The notes below the pieces were generated by a model. It saw only the letters and a list, made by a program, of their open reading frames with translations. It did not search any database and had not been told where the DNA came from. 64,000 nucleotides of DNA from assembly GCF_903819435.1 (NCBI RefSeq), contig NZ_CAIJDP010000066.1, forward strand, positions 1 through 64,000. Reading direction: 5' to 3'. A program made the position numbers and the translations under genes. This document shows, piece by piece, positions 25,759-35,699 of this stretch (positions are counted from its first letter, which is position 1; every line of letters begins with the position of its first letter). The stretch comes from Flavobacterium salmonis. GTDB lineage: Bacteria; Bacteroidota; Bacteroidia; Flavobacteriales; Flavobacteriaceae.

Positions 25759-27801
25759 ATGAACAACAAAATAGACCAGTTATCGGCAGATAATATACGT
25801 GCTTTAGCGATCTCAATGGTAGAAAAAGCAAATTCAGGCCATCCCGGAGGAGCTATGGGAGGTGCAGATTTTCTTCACATTTTATATACTGAATATTTAA
25901 AATACGATCCATTAGATATGCAATGGATTTTCAGGGACCGATTTTTTATGGATGCAGGACATCTTTCGGCTTTGATGTATGCACAGTACCATTTGCTGGG
26001 GAATTATGAAAAAACAGATTTAGAAAATTTCAGACAATGGGGATCTGTTACGCCTGGACATCCTGAAATTGATGTGAAACGTGGAATTGAAAATACTTCG
26101 GGACCTTTAGGACAGGGACATGTAATGGGAATAGGGGCAGCCATTGCAGCCAAATTTTTATCAGCACGATTTGATAATTTATTCGATCATAAAATATACG
26201 GATTCATCACTGACGGAGGTGTTCAGGAAGAAATTTCGCAAGGAGCAGGACGTATTGCAGGACATTTGGGATTGAACAATTTTATTATGTTTTATGACTC
26301 TAATGACGTACAGCTTTCGTCAATGACCGATGAGGTTACGACAGAAGATACAGCCATGAAATACGAATCATGGGGATGGAAGGTGACTACGATTGACGGA
26401 CATGATCATGACCAGATTCGTAAAGCCCTGACAGATGCCACTAACGAAACTGAAAAACCAACCCTGATTATAGGAAGAACCATAATGGGTAAAGGATGTG
26501 TGACAGCAGACGGATCAATGTATGAAGGACAATGTGAACTGCACGGAAAACCAATTGGCGCCACAAAAGCTGATTTTAATAAAACACTACAGAATTTAGG
26601 TGCAAATATTGAAGATTCATTTGCGGTTTATGAAGAAGTTGCAGCACATTATTCTGCTATTTTAAAAAGTAAAACTACAGAATCAGCTGAAAGAAAATCA
26701 AAAATGGCAGCGTGGGAGAATCAAAATCCTGAACGGGCTCAAAAAATCCAACAGTTTTTCTCAGGAGATTTGCCAAATCTTGATTTTAGCAGTATTACCC
26801 AAAAAGCAAATGCAGCAACGCGTGATGCTTCTGCAGCAGTTTTGGGTTATCTGGCAGAAAACGTTGAGAATATGATTGTGTCTTCAGCAGATTTATCGAA
26901 TAGTGACAAGACAGACGGTTTCTTAAAAAAATCATCGGTTTTGCAAAAGAATAATTTTCACGGAGGCTTTTTACAGGCTGGTGTTGCCGAATTAACAATG
27001 GCTGCAATTGCCAACGGAATCGCATTGCACGGAGGAGTAATTCCGGTTGTAGCTACATTTTTTGTGTTTTCAGATTATATGAAACCGGCAATTCGTCTGG
27101 CAGCGATTCAGGAATTACCGGTAAAATATGTTTGGACGCACGATTCTTTCCGCGTAGGCGAAGACGGGCCAACGCATCAGCCAATCGAACAGGAAGCACA
27201 AATTCGATTATTGGAAAAAATTAAAAACCATTCAGGAGATCAGAGTTTACTGGCTTTGCGTCCGGCAGATGCTGTTGAAACTTCTGTAGCCTGGCAAATG
27301 GCGTTGGAGAATAAAAAAACACCAACCGGTTTGATTCTTTCGAGACAGGATATTAAGGATCTTCCAACTAATGGAAATTCAAGATTTGAAGAAGCCTCTG
27401 AAGCCAAAAAAGGAGGTTATTTAGTAAAATCAGTTCAAAATCCGGATATCACTTTAATTGCTAATGGCTCAGAAGTGGCAACTTTAATTGATGCGGCATC
27501 TGAACTGGAAAGCACGATGCAGGTAAAAATAAATGTAGCCTCGATAATTTCTGAAGGATTATTCAGATCACAATCAAAAGAATATCAGGAAAGCGTGATT
27601 CCGAATGGTGGACTGGTATTCGGACTTACAGCAGGGCTTCCGGTTAATCTGGAAAATCTGGTTGGAAATAACGGAAGAGTATATGGCCTGGATCATTTCG
27701 GCTATTCTGCTCCTGCTTCAGTATTAGATCAGAAATTTGGATTTACTAGTAAAAATGCAGCAGAGGAAATCAGTAAATATTTAAAAGAAAACAATTTTTA
27801 A
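25759..27801 (+). CDS. tkt: transketolase
   Basis: The 680-residue single-chain enzyme uses thiamine diphosphate to move two-carbon units between pentose phosphates and other sugar phosphates. Visible features are the N-terminal ANSGHPGGAMGGADFLHILY, the HGVFG-like substrate region GSVTPGHPEIDVKRGIENTS followed by GPLGQGHVMGIGAAIA, and the cofactor region ITDGGVQEEISQGAGRIAGH (the usual GDGE is TDGG here). The pyrimidine domain reads THDSFRVGEDGPTHQPIEQ and the C-terminal domain DHFGYSAPA. It is followed by transaldolase after 23 bases. A candidate AraR box upstream links it to pentose catabolism. Confidence 0.95.
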   Translation: MNNKIDQLSADNIRALAISMVEKANSGHPGGAMGGADFLHILYTEYLKYDPLDMQWIFRDRFFMDAGHLSALMYAQYHLLGNYEKTDLENFRQWGSVTPGHPEIDVKRGIENTSGPLGQGHVMGIGAAIAAKFLSARFDNLFDHKIYGFITDGGVQEEISQGAGRIAGHLGLNNFIMFYDSNDVQLSSMTDEVTTEDTAMKYESWGWKVTTIDGHDHDQIRKALTDATNETEKPTLIIGRTIMGKGCVTADGSMYEGQCELHGKPIGATKADFNKTLQNLGANIEDSFAVYEEVAAHYSAILKSKTTESAERKSKMAAWENQNPERAQKIQQFFSGDLPNLDFSSITQKANAATRDASAAVLGYLAENVENMIVSSADLSNSDKTDGFLKKSSVLQKNNFHGGFLQAGVAELTMAAIANGIALHGGVIPVVATFFVFSDYMKPAIRLAAIQELPVKYVWTHDSFRVGEDGPTHQPIEQEAQIRLLEKIKNHSGDQSLLALRPADAVETSVAWQMALENKKTPTGLILSRQDIKDLPTNGNSRFEEASEAKKGGYLVKSVQNPDITLIANGSEVATLIDAASELESTMQVKINVASIISEGLFRSQSKEYQESVIPNGGLVFGLTAGLPVNLENLVGNNGRVYGLDHFGYSAPASVLDQKFGFTSKNAAEEISKYLKENNF

Positions 27802-27824
27802 TCCACTAAAAGCAAAAAGAAAAC

Positions 27825-28481
27825 ATGAAATTTTTTATAGATACAGCAAACTTAAAAGATATTAAAGAAGCCAATGATTTAGGAGTTTTGGATGGTGTTA
27901 CCACGAATCCGTCATTGATGGCAAAAGAAGGAATCACCGGAGCTCAGAATATTCTGGACCATTATATAAAAATCTGCAAACTTGTTGACGGTGATGTAAG
28001 CGCCGAAGTAATTTCAACAGATTTTGAAGGAATGATTGCCGAGGGAGAAAAACTGGCAGCATTACACCCGCAAATCGTGGTGAAAATCCCAATGATAAAA
28101 GATGGTGTAAAAGCCATTAAATATTTTTCGAATAAAGGAATCAGAACCAATTGTACTCTTGTGTTTTCATCAGGACAGGCATTGCTGGCAGCAAAGGCCG
28201 GTGCAACTTATGTTTCTCCGTTTATTGGAAGGCTGGACGATGTTTCAACAGACGGTATGAATCTGATCGAAGAAATCAGGCTGATTTATGACAATTTTGG
28301 ATTTGAGACCCAGATACTGGCAGCTTCTGTTCGAAATGTAATGCACATTATTAATTGTGCAAAAATAGGATCAGATGTTATCACAGGTCCTTTGAGCGCA
28401 ATCGAAGGTTTATTGAAACATCCTTTAACCGATATTGGTTTAGCTACATTTCTGGCAGATTATCAAAAAGGTAATAGTTAA
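27825..28481 (+). CDS. tal: transaldolase, small TalC/FSA-type
   Basis: The 218-residue TIM-barrel enzyme belongs to the short TalC/MipB/fructose-6-phosphate aldolase branch. It starts with FFIDTANLKDIKEANDLGVL, DGVTTNPSLMAKEG, and has the Schiff-base Lys in IVVKIPMIKDG, followed by NCTLVFSSGQALLAAKAGAT, VSPFIGRLDD and AASVRNVMHI. It most likely transfers dihydroxyacetone units in the pentose phosphate pathway, although aldolase activity cannot be ruled out from sequence. It is co-transcribed with tkt and followed by a strong terminator. Confidence 0.9.
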   Translation: MKFFIDTANLKDIKEANDLGVLDGVTTNPSLMAKEGITGAQNILDHYIKICKLVDGDVSAEVISTDFEGMIAEGEKLAALHPQIVVKIPMIKDGVKAIKYFSNKGIRTNCTLVFSSGQALLAAKAGATYVSPFIGRLDDVSTDGMNLIEEIRLIYDNFGFETQILAASVRNVMHIINCAKIGSDVITGPLSAIEGLLKHPLTDIGLATFLADYQKGNS

Positions 28482-28530
28482 AAAAAGAGAATAATTAGTT
28501 TAGTTTTAATAGTAGTTTTATTTAATGCAA

Positions 28531-28560
28531 AACCCTGAAAGTTTGTGGGCTTTCAGGGTT
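28531..28560 (+). terminator. intrinsic terminator after tkt-tal
   Basis: Perfect 11-base arms AACCCTGAAAG and CTTTCAGGGTT flank an 8-base loop and are followed by TTATTTTTTT. It ends the tkt-tal transcript and may also serve the convergent araR-like gene. Confidence 0.85.
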
Positions 28561-28606
28561 TTATTTTTTTGATACTTGCGGTTTATGTAAAATTTGTGTT
28601 TCGTTT

Positions 28607-29296
28607 TTATAAATTTAAGACAAAATCGTTAAGTAATTTTTCTTCATATTTTTCTTTATTGAAAGTATACAAATAAGATCCTTTTCTGGAAGACTGCATG
28701 TCTTTTTCATCCAGTTTATTCAAAATTTCCAAAGAATTGATTTTACTGATAAAGTTACGTTTGTCGAGTTCTTTGCTTAAAATTGCTTCGTATAATTCTA
28801 ATAATTGTCGCATGGTGAATTTTTCAGGAAGTAATTCAAATCCAATTGGTTTTATCGAAGTTCTGTAGCGCAATCTTCTAATGGCGTGTTGTACCATTTC
28901 ATTGTGGTCAAAAATAAGATTTGGCGCATCAGCTATGCTAAACCATTCTGCATGATAATTTTTAATCAATTCCTCATTATGGTTTTCAATATTAATCAGG
29001 GCATAATAAGATACAGAAATAGTTCTGTCTACAGGGTCACGATCTATTTCACTATACGCGTGCAGCTGTTCCATATAAATATCGTGTAGTCCGGTATAGG
29101 TATTCAGAATTCTAATGGCTGCATTGTCTAATATCTCATCACGTTTTAAAAATCCTCCCATCAAGGACCACTTCCCCTTTTCAGGTTCAAAGTCTCTTTT
29201 AATCAAAAGTATTTTTAAACCCTGGTGGTCAAATCCAAAAATGATGCAATCTACTGCTAATAAAACCTTATCCGCAGAGCTATAACTGTTTAGCAT
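28607..29296 (-). CDS. araR: AraR-like Nudix-family transcriptional regulator
   Basis: The 229-residue protein has an N-terminal Nudix domain (about 8-145) and a C-terminal winged helix (about 155-229: FTMRQLLELYEAILSKELDK, NFISKINSLEIL, GSYLYTFNKEKYEEK). This is the NrtR/AraR arrangement known from Bacteroidetes arabinose regulators. The Nudix box at residues 47-70 reads GGFLKRDEILDNAAIRILNT then YTGL. The usual R-E and E-E positions are R-I and T-Y, so metal-dependent hydrolysis is probably lost and the domain should act as a ligand sensor, perhaps for L-arabinose. It is divergent from susC, and a candidate operator at 29351 lies 54 bases upstream, which suggests autoregulation. Confidence 0.85.
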   Translation of the reverse strand: MLNSYSSADKVLLAVDCIIFGFDHQGLKILLIKRDFEPEKGKWSLMGGFLKRDEILDNAAIRILNTYTGLHDIYMEQLHAYSEIDRDPVDRTISVSYYALINIENHNEELIKNYHAEWFSIADAPNLIFDHNEMVQHAIRRLRYRTSIKPIGFELLPEKFTMRQLLELYEAILSKELDKRNFISKINSLEILNKLDEKDMQSSRKGSYLYTFNKEKYEEKLLNDFVLNL

Positions 29297-29350
29297 ATTT
29301 TATATTTTATCGGTAAATATATAAACTTCTCAATATGTTTCATAATTTAT

Positions 29351-29369
29351 TAATGTCGATTTTACACTT
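29351..29369. promoter_or_regulatory. candidate AraR operator, araR-proximal
   Basis: TAATGT-CGATTTT-ACACTT, with one mismatch in the left half-site. It lies 54 bases before the araR-like gene start, where binding could give autoregulation. Confidence 0.5.
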
Positions 29370-29631
29370 AATAAAGTTATTTAGAAAATTTCTTGAAATT
29401 TTATGTTTAATTCAGATTAAAAATGTGTAAAAGTACAATTAAATCTATTTTGTACTAAAAAGAGATTGTTTTATTCCTTATAAAACACATTTTAAGTAAA
29501 AATTAACGCTATTAATTAAGTTTTTTATTACAAATATACTTGCTTAATTAATTTTTATTCTTTCAAAACACATTATTTATAACTTTTTCTTAACATCTGT
29601 TTTTTTGATTAAATGTTTGCTTTTTGATAAA

Positions 29632-29650
29632 AAGTGTAGTTTTTACACAA
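29632..29650. promoter_or_regulatory. candidate AraR operator, central
   Basis: AAGTGT-AGTTTTT-ACACAA; the inner TGT/ACA dyad is perfect and the spacing matches the other boxes, but the last two bases of the right half-site differ. Confidence 0.45.
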
Positions 29651-29695
29651 ATAAAACGATTAAAAGACATTTTTTTTAAAAGACCATCAAATTTT

Positions 29696-29714
29696 AAATG
29701 TTGATTTAACACTT
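29696..29714. promoter_or_regulatory. candidate AraR operator, susC side
   Basis: AAATGT-TGATTTA-ACACTT, a full match to the shared half-sites and 7-base spacer, 134 bases before the susC start. Confidence 0.55.
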
Positions 29715-29794
29715 AAATTGCAATATGTATTTTTTTTATTCACTTTTTTTATTAGATTAATTTGTTTTTGCACTTTTTTTTTATTTAAATTTAC

Positions 29795-29813
29795 AAATGT
29801 AAAATTAACACTT
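29795..29813. promoter_or_regulatory. candidate AraR operator, susC-proximal
   Basis: AAATGT-AAAATTA-ACACTT followed by AT, a full match, ending 34 bases before the susC start. At this distance it would lie in the leader or over the promoter and could block transcription. Confidence 0.6.
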
Positions 29814-29847
29814 ATAATTATACACTAACTAACTTAAAAACACCAGT

Positions 29848-32800
29848 ATGATAACAAACAAAAAAATGTTTCTTTATTGCAATTTTTTATTGCCAAAAAG
29901 AGAATGGCTCGTAGCATTATTTATGCTAGTATTTTCTGTTAATCTTATGTCGGCTCAGGGCAAAGAGATTAGCGGGATTGTTACTTCAGGACAAGACAAA
30001 TTGCCTTTGCCGGGAGTGAACATTATGATAAAAGGAACTCAAACATCAACCTCAACCGGATTTGATGGGCAGTACTCTATTAAAGCATCGCCAACTGATG
30101 TGTTGGTTTTTTCATTTATTGGATTTGAAAACCAACAAGTAACAGTAGGTAGTCAATCAAAAGTAAATATTGTATTAGGTGAAGATACCAATAAGTTAAA
30201 TGAAGTAGTTGTAGTAGGATATGGTACTCAAAAGAAAGGAGACATTACAGGAGCCGTTGGTGTGGTAAATATGGAAAGCGCTAAAAAGGTAATAGCATAT
30301 GATGTTGCTAAAGTTTTGCAAGGTCAGGTTGCGGGTGTTACAGTGCAGTCTTCTGGAGAACCTGGTAGTTTTGTAAATATAAAAATTAGAGGAATTGGTT
30401 CATTTACTAATAACAATCCTCTTTGGGTTATTGATGGAGTTATTGTTGATAGTCCTTATGATTTTGCGACAGGTGATATAGAGTCTATGCAAGTGCTTAA
30501 AGATGCCTCAACAGCTGCAATTTATGGAGTTCGAGGTGCAAATGGTGTAGTTATTATTACTACCAAAAAAGGAAAATCAGGAGCAATGAGCATCAAATAC
30601 AAATCTATCCTGAGCATACAGGATATAACTAAAAGATGGTCGTTAACAGATAGAGTTGGATATCAGACTATTGCAAATGAAGCAGAAAAAAACAGAGATC
30701 TTCAAAATGGGGTGGCAATAAATATTGCACCTGGTAATGATCCAACTAGTCCCTATTATATAAATAATGTAGATACTAACTGGCAGGATGAAGCTTTTGA
30801 TACAGGTGTAATTCAAAATCATTCAGTTGCAGTTTCGGGTGGAGCAGAGTCACTTTCATATAATCTGAATTTGGATTATTTTAAAAACGACAGCTATCTT
30901 AAATCTCCTCAGCAATACGAAAGATATGCTTATAATTTGAATTTAAGCGGTACAAAAGGAAAGTTTAAATATGGTACAAAAGTTAGTTATACACAGTCTG
31001 ATAAAGAAAACTTCAACACTTATTTTGGTACAGCAGTATCCGGATTGGTAACAGCAATACCAACTATACCAGTATATGATGAAAATAGACTTGGAGGTTA
31101 CGGAGGTGCAGACTCAAACACGCAGAGGGCAATTTCTTTAAACGTAATAGGATTTAATAATCTGTTGCAAAACGAAACCAGAAGAAATCGTTTTGTGGGA
31201 AATATTTGGGCACAATTAGAAATTCTTAAAGGTTTAAAATATAAAGTAAATGTAAGTGCAGACCGATTAGACTTCAAAAACAGATATTTTAATCCCCCAA
31301 GTGATTTAGGCTGGTATTTTGTTGTAAATGAGGAAAAAGCAATACTTGATGCCAGTAACGGTAGCGAAACCAGAACATTTTTGGATAATACACTTACATA
31401 TGATTTAAACATAGATAAACATAAGATTGAGCTTTTAGCAGGTATAACACAGGAAAATTTTAACCATTACAATCATATCTCAAGTGGTTTAGGATTTGCA
31501 ACAGGAGAGATTGTACATTTAGAAAATGCAGATGAGGTAACGACTCGTGAATATGAATCTAAAATAACAGCAAAATCGTACATAAGCAGAGTAAACTACA
31601 GTTATGATGATCGTTATTTTATTCAGGGTAATTTCAGACAGGATAAATCTTCTCTCTTTGCTGAAAAAAATAATACAGCAAATGCATATTCTTTTTCTGC
31701 TGGTTGGAAGTTAAGCAGTGAGAAATTTATAAAACTTCCTATTTGGGTAAATTTAGTTAAATTAAGAGGAGGTTATGGTATTTTAGGTAATAATACCCTT
31801 GGACCATATAGTTATGCTGAAACGGTTAATCCTTTTGTCCCTTATTCTTTTACTACCAGTGCAGGTGTTTCTACAATGGTACCAGGAACAACTGTTGTTT
31901 CGGCAAAGGATCCAAATATTAAATGGGAAACATCAAAATCCAGCTCTGTGGCTTTAGAATTAGGACTGTTTCAAAACAAATTACAATTCACAGGAGAATT
32001 TTATGAAAAAATAACATCTGATCTTTTAGCAGAAGGACCAACGCCTTTATCTTCAGGAACTTTCCCTGCATCTATTACAACAAACGTTGCGAAAGTAAAA
32101 AATTCAGGACTGGAGTTCTCTTTATCGTATGCTAATAATGATAATGTTTTCAAGTATAGTGTTGGAGCAAATTTTTCTACACTTAAAAATGAAGTACTGG
32201 AACTAAACAAAAACAATGATCCAATTTATGGCGCCGCTTCAAAGACAGTAGTAGGAAGATCAATAGGAGAATTATATGCTTTTGAAGCTATTGGTATTTT
32301 TCAGAGTGATGCAGAAGTTGCATCTTCTCCAACGCAAAATAATGCAAAAGCCGGCGATATTAAATTTAGAGATGTAGATGGAAACAACTTAATTACGAAT
32401 GAAGACAGAACTTTTCAGGGATCTGCTATTCCAAAATATACTTATGGTTTAAATTTTAGCTGCTCTTACAAAAATTTCGATTTTTCTATGTTTTGGCAAG
32501 GTAACGCTGGAAATAAAATATTTAATTCAACATACCGTGACTTAATGGCTGGACAATATTCTAATGCCCATACCGATATGTTAAATTTTTGGACACCAAC
32601 AAACACAGATACAAATGTACCAAGACCTATTATTGGTGATCCTAATTCTAACGGTAGAGATTCTAACCGATTTATCGAAAGCGGTGATTACATAAAACTG
32701 CAAAATTCTCAAATAGGATATAACATTTCTTTAGCAAATACTAAATTTATTAACAAAGCCAGAGTTTATCTTAGTGGTCAAAATTTATTAACTCTGACAA

Positions 32801-32916
32801 AATACAGAGGTTATGATCCGGATTTCATTAGTGACGGATTATTTTCCAGAGCCTACGAAGGAGGGTCGTTTCCAAACCCAAGAACAATTTCGATGGGTGT
32901 AGAGATTGAATTTTAA
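29848..32916 (+). CDS. susC: SusC-like TonB-dependent outer-membrane transporter
   Basis: The 1022-residue product carries a signal peptide (cleavage after MSAQ, about residue 37) and a carboxypeptidase-like CarbopepD_reg_2 domain (ISGIVTSGQDKLPLPGVNI...FDGQYSI). The plug has the SusC-type start EVVVVGYGTQKKGDITGAVG, and a 22-strand barrel ends with RTISMGVEIEF, whose terminal Phe is usual for barrel assembly. It imports oligosaccharides with a SusD lid. Next to susD and arabinan-degrading enzymes, its substrate is inferred to be arabino-oligosaccharide. Candidate AraR operators lie upstream. Confidence 0.95.
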   Translation: MITNKKMFLYCNFLLPKREWLVALFMLVFSVNLMSAQGKEISGIVTSGQDKLPLPGVNIMIKGTQTSTSTGFDGQYSIKASPTDVLVFSFIGFENQQVTVGSQSKVNIVLGEDTNKLNEVVVVGYGTQKKGDITGAVGVVNMESAKKVIAYDVAKVLQGQVAGVTVQSSGEPGSFVNIKIRGIGSFTNNNPLWVIDGVIVDSPYDFATGDIESMQVLKDASTAAIYGVRGANGVVIITTKKGKSGAMSIKYKSILSIQDITKRWSLTDRVGYQTIANEAEKNRDLQNGVAINIAPGNDPTSPYYINNVDTNWQDEAFDTGVIQNHSVAVSGGAESLSYNLNLDYFKNDSYLKSPQQYERYAYNLNLSGTKGKFKYGTKVSYTQSDKENFNTYFGTAVSGLVTAIPTIPVYDENRLGGYGGADSNTQRAISLNVIGFNNLLQNETRRNRFVGNIWAQLEILKGLKYKVNVSADRLDFKNRYFNPPSDLGWYFVVNEEKAILDASNGSETRTFLDNTLTYDLNIDKHKIELLAGITQENFNHYNHISSGLGFATGEIVHLENADEVTTREYESKITAKSYISRVNYSYDDRYFIQGNFRQDKSSLFAEKNNTANAYSFSAGWKLSSEKFIKLPIWVNLVKLRGGYGILGNNTLGPYSYAETVNPFVPYSFTTSAGVSTMVPGTTVVSAKDPNIKWETSKSSSVALELGLFQNKLQFTGEFYEKITSDLLAEGPTPLSSGTFPASITTNVAKVKNSGLEFSLSYANNDNVFKYSVGANFSTLKNEVLELNKNNDPIYGAASKTVVGRSIGELYAFEAIGIFQSDAEVASSPTQNNAKAGDIKFRDVDGNNLITNEDRTFQGSAIPKYTYGLNFSCSYKNFDFSMFWQGNAGNKIFNSTYRDLMAGQYSNAHTDMLNFWTPTNTDTNVPRPIIGDPNSNGRDSNRFIESGDYIKLQNSQIGYNISLANTKFINKARVYLSGQNLLTLTKYRGYDPDFISDGLFSRAYEGGSFPNPRTISMGVEIEF

Positions 32917-32944
32917 TTTAGTTAATAAACAAAAATATAACAAG

Positions 32945-34507
32945 ATGAAATATAAAATATTAAGTTACGCTACATTGTCACTTTCACTTTTTGTGTTGGC
33001 AACGAGTTGTGTAAACGACGAAGATTTAGTTCAGGCAGATCCTAATTTAGAAACAACAGGTTCATTTTGGAAAACAGATGCCGATGCAATGCAAGGTTTA
33101 AATGCAACTTATGCAGCTTTAGTTACAGATGGTGCGTATCAGCGAAGTACTCCATTATGTTTAGATCTTAAAGCAGATGATTCACGAAGTGAAAGTCCTT
33201 GGGGGGCAATGCTAAATGTAGGACGTTTTAATAGTGATGTTTATAATTTTGACATTTATGGATGGGCTTATGAAACTTATTATATAGGTATTAATCGTGC
33301 AAATCAAGTGCTCTCAAAAGTGCCTGGAATTGCAATGGAAGATGCTGAACTTAAAAAAAGAATACTGGGACAAGCTTATTTTTTGAGAGGATTATATTTG
33401 TTTCATGCAGTAAATATGTTTAAAAATGTACCTGTTCCAACAGAACCGGCCGCTTTTTATCCTCAAAAAACACAAGCAGAAGGCTGGGCACAAGTAATTG
33501 CCGATTTTAAAATGGCTACTGATTTATTGCCGACTTCATACAACAATGTAACAGGATTGGATGCAGGATTTAAAGGCCGTGCAACAAAAGGTGCTGCTTT
33601 AGGATATTTAGGAAAAGCTTATTTATTTACTAAAGATTTTGAAAATGCTAAAACAACTTTTAAGCAGGTAATAGATTTAGGTGTATATTCTTTAGTAGCA
33701 AACTATCGTGATAATTTTACCGAGGCTAACGAAAACAATTCTGAATCGTTATTTGAGGTTCAATTTGATTCTTCTTTAGGAGGGACAAATATTTTTCCTC
33801 ACGGAGGTATACCTGGTCCTACATGGAATCTTGCAAGCGCAAGAGCTGTTACTTATGGTGCGAGAGGTTTTGGCTGGAGAGATGTTCAGCCTACCCGAAC
33901 ATTATTCAATGATTTTCAAATTGAAAAAACAGTTACCAATGAAGTAGATCCCCGCCTGATTGCCACAATAATGTATAATAAACCGGGTGGCGTTACATTG
34001 TACGGTGTTGATTTCGCTACTCATTATGCAAGTAGCCCAGGAGATTTAAATGATCTTTTTTGTAATAAATATGAAAACTCCGATACAAAAACAGATGAGT
34101 TTGGCTGGAAATCAGGAATTAATGAAAGAATATTACGATATGCAGATATTTTACTTATGTATGCAGAGTGTTTAAACGAAACAGGCGATACCCCTGGAGC
34201 CTATACTTATATTCAAAAAGTAAGAGATCGCGTTAATTTGCCAAATTTAGCAACTGCAAAACCAGGATTGACACAGACAACGATGAGAGAACAAATAGCT
34301 CATGAGCGTTTCTTGGAATTTGCTCTTGAAGGACACCGATTTGATGATATTCGTCGCTGGGGATGGTTAGAAGACCTTACAAAATTAGCATGGTTAAAAT
34401 CCAGAGATGACGAATTCAATTCTTATGTAAAAGGAAGAGAATATTTTCCGATACCACAAAAAGAAAAAGATTACAATCCAGGGACTATCCAAAATGATGG
34501 TTATTAA
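32945..34507 (+). CDS. susD: SusD/RagB-family surface lipoprotein
   Basis: The ATG at 32945 gives 520 residues beginning MKYKILSYATLSLSLFVLATSC, a lipoprotein signal with Cys at 22; the frame is open earlier, but that would add residues before the signal and overlap susC. The fold is recognised from TGSFWKTDADAMQGLNATYA, the TPR-like helices ILGQAYFLRGLYLFHAVNMF, the internal RILRYADILLMYAECLNETG, HERFLEFALEGHRFDDIRRW and the end REYFPIPQKEKDYN. It binds glycan at the cell surface and caps SusC. The gene follows susC by 28 bases. Confidence 0.95.
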   Translation: MKYKILSYATLSLSLFVLATSCVNDEDLVQADPNLETTGSFWKTDADAMQGLNATYAALVTDGAYQRSTPLCLDLKADDSRSESPWGAMLNVGRFNSDVYNFDIYGWAYETYYIGINRANQVLSKVPGIAMEDAELKKRILGQAYFLRGLYLFHAVNMFKNVPVPTEPAAFYPQKTQAEGWAQVIADFKMATDLLPTSYNNVTGLDAGFKGRATKGAALGYLGKAYLFTKDFENAKTTFKQVIDLGVYSLVANYRDNFTEANENNSESLFEVQFDSSLGGTNIFPHGGIPGPTWNLASARAVTYGARGFGWRDVQPTRTLFNDFQIEKTVTNEVDPRLIATIMYNKPGGVTLYGVDFATHYASSPGDLNDLFCNKYENSDTKTDEFGWKSGINERILRYADILLMYAECLNETGDTPGAYTYIQKVRDRVNLPNLATAKPGLTQTTMREQIAHERFLEFALEGHRFDDIRRWGWLEDLTKLAWLKSRDDEFNSYVKGREYFPIPQKEKDYNPGTIQNDGY

Positions 34508-34636
34508 ATATTTATTGAATTAGTGAGATTACATAGTATCATATGGCAGCTTAAACTGCTATGTGATATTATGTTTTTTAAAAAGAATAGAATACCAGAG
34601 AAGTTAAATTCATTCAGTAACTAAATTATTATCACA

Positions 34637-35638
34637 ATGAAAACAATTATAAGTTTGGTTTTATTAGCAATATTATTAGGAAGTTGTCAAAATGAAGACG
34701 TTGTTTCTCCAAACGAAGAAGCAGCTTCTGTGACTCAGGATTCTCAGATTACAAATTTAACAGCAAAAACAGTAGTAGGAAATGTTCCTTCACACGACCC
34801 AAGCACAATAGTAAAAAGCGGAGTTAATTATTATGTTTTTACGACAGGGGATAATATTCCGATGACATATTCAAGAGATTTGGCAAACTGGACATGGGGA
34901 ACCTCTGTATTTACATCTACTCCAGGCTGGATAACAGGGTATGTACCTGGTTTTACCAAAACATTTTGGGCACCGGATGTTGCCTGGTTCAATAACAGAT
35001 GGAACATGTATTACTCTTGTTCTACTTTCGGATCGGCTACTTCTGCTATTGGGTTAGTAACTGCTCCTTCAATTTCACAAAGTGGAGGGACAACGTGGAC
35101 AGACAGAGGCGTTGTGGTTTCTTCTAATTCTTCATCAGATGTAAATGCAATTGATGCTTCTATTTTAGTTGATGGCAGTAATGTTTATATGGCCTATGGT
35201 TCCTGGCATGCCGGAATTGGGGTAGTTCAGATTAATCCTTCCACAGGAAAACCAACAGGAACAAGAACAGTTGTAGCAGGAGGAAACAATGCTTCATGGG
35301 AAGCACCTTGTTTAATTAAAGAAGGCAGCTATTACTATATGTTTGTAAACCGAGGTACTTGCTGCAATGGTGTAAACAGTACCTATTATATTGTTGTAGG
35401 CCGTTCAACAAGTCCGTTTGGAACTTTTGTTGACAAAAATGGGGTATCCCTAAAAAGCGGAGGGGGAACAACAGTTCTGGCTTCTCAGGGCGATTACATC
35501 GGACCAGGTCATTTATCCAGAATTACCGGAACCCAAAAAGGGGCTGTTCATTATTACAATAAAGCAGACAATGGAAATCCAAAAATGGAAATTGTATACT
35601 TTACATGGTCAGGAGGATGGCCAACGCTTTCGTATTAA
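34637..35638 (+). CDS. GH43 lipoprotein, probable endo-alpha-1,5-L-arabinanase
   Basis: The 333-residue enzyme has a lipoprotein signal (MKTIISLVLLAILLGSCQNE, Cys 17), so it may sit on the cell surface. The five-bladed GH43 propeller shows the catalytic base Asp in VPSHDPSTI, the pKa-modulating Asp in VNAIDASILVDG and the acid Glu in ASWEAPCLIKEG. FWAPDVAWFNNRWNMYYSCS and GSWHAGIGVVQINP fit arabinanase-type members, as does the RGTCCNGVNSTYYI segment. It should cut alpha-1,5-linked arabinan into oligosaccharides for SusCD. It is 129 bases after susD and probably in the same transcript. Confidence 0.9.
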   Translation: MKTIISLVLLAILLGSCQNEDVVSPNEEAASVTQDSQITNLTAKTVVGNVPSHDPSTIVKSGVNYYVFTTGDNIPMTYSRDLANWTWGTSVFTSTPGWITGYVPGFTKTFWAPDVAWFNNRWNMYYSCSTFGSATSAIGLVTAPSISQSGGTTWTDRGVVVSSNSSSDVNAIDASILVDGSNVYMAYGSWHAGIGVVQINPSTGKPTGTRTVVAGGNNASWEAPCLIKEGSYYYMFVNRGTCCNGVNSTYYIVVGRSTSPFGTFVDKNGVSLKSGGGTTVLASQGDYIGPGHLSRITGTQKGAVHYYNKADNGNPKMEIVYFTWSGGWPTLSY

Positions 35639-35699
35639 AAAATTAATATAAAGAGGAAAATTGATTAATTTCCCTCTTTATAACTATCTATACCATAAC

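Larger units (their letters stand above)
29297..29847. promoter_or_regulatory. 551-base araR/susC divergent control region
   Basis: No gene is seen in this very AT-rich stretch. It holds four inverted repeats of the AARTGT-N7-ACAYTT type (annotated separately) and a weaker one at 29421-29439 (AAATGT-GTAAAAG-TACAAT). Several boxes over one divergent promoter region would allow looping or cooperative binding. I could not fix the start sites by eye. Confidence 0.6.

Noticed and set aside
29581..29625. Further AraR box near AAATGT at 29611
   Set aside because: No matching ACAYTT half-site at the 7-base spacing.
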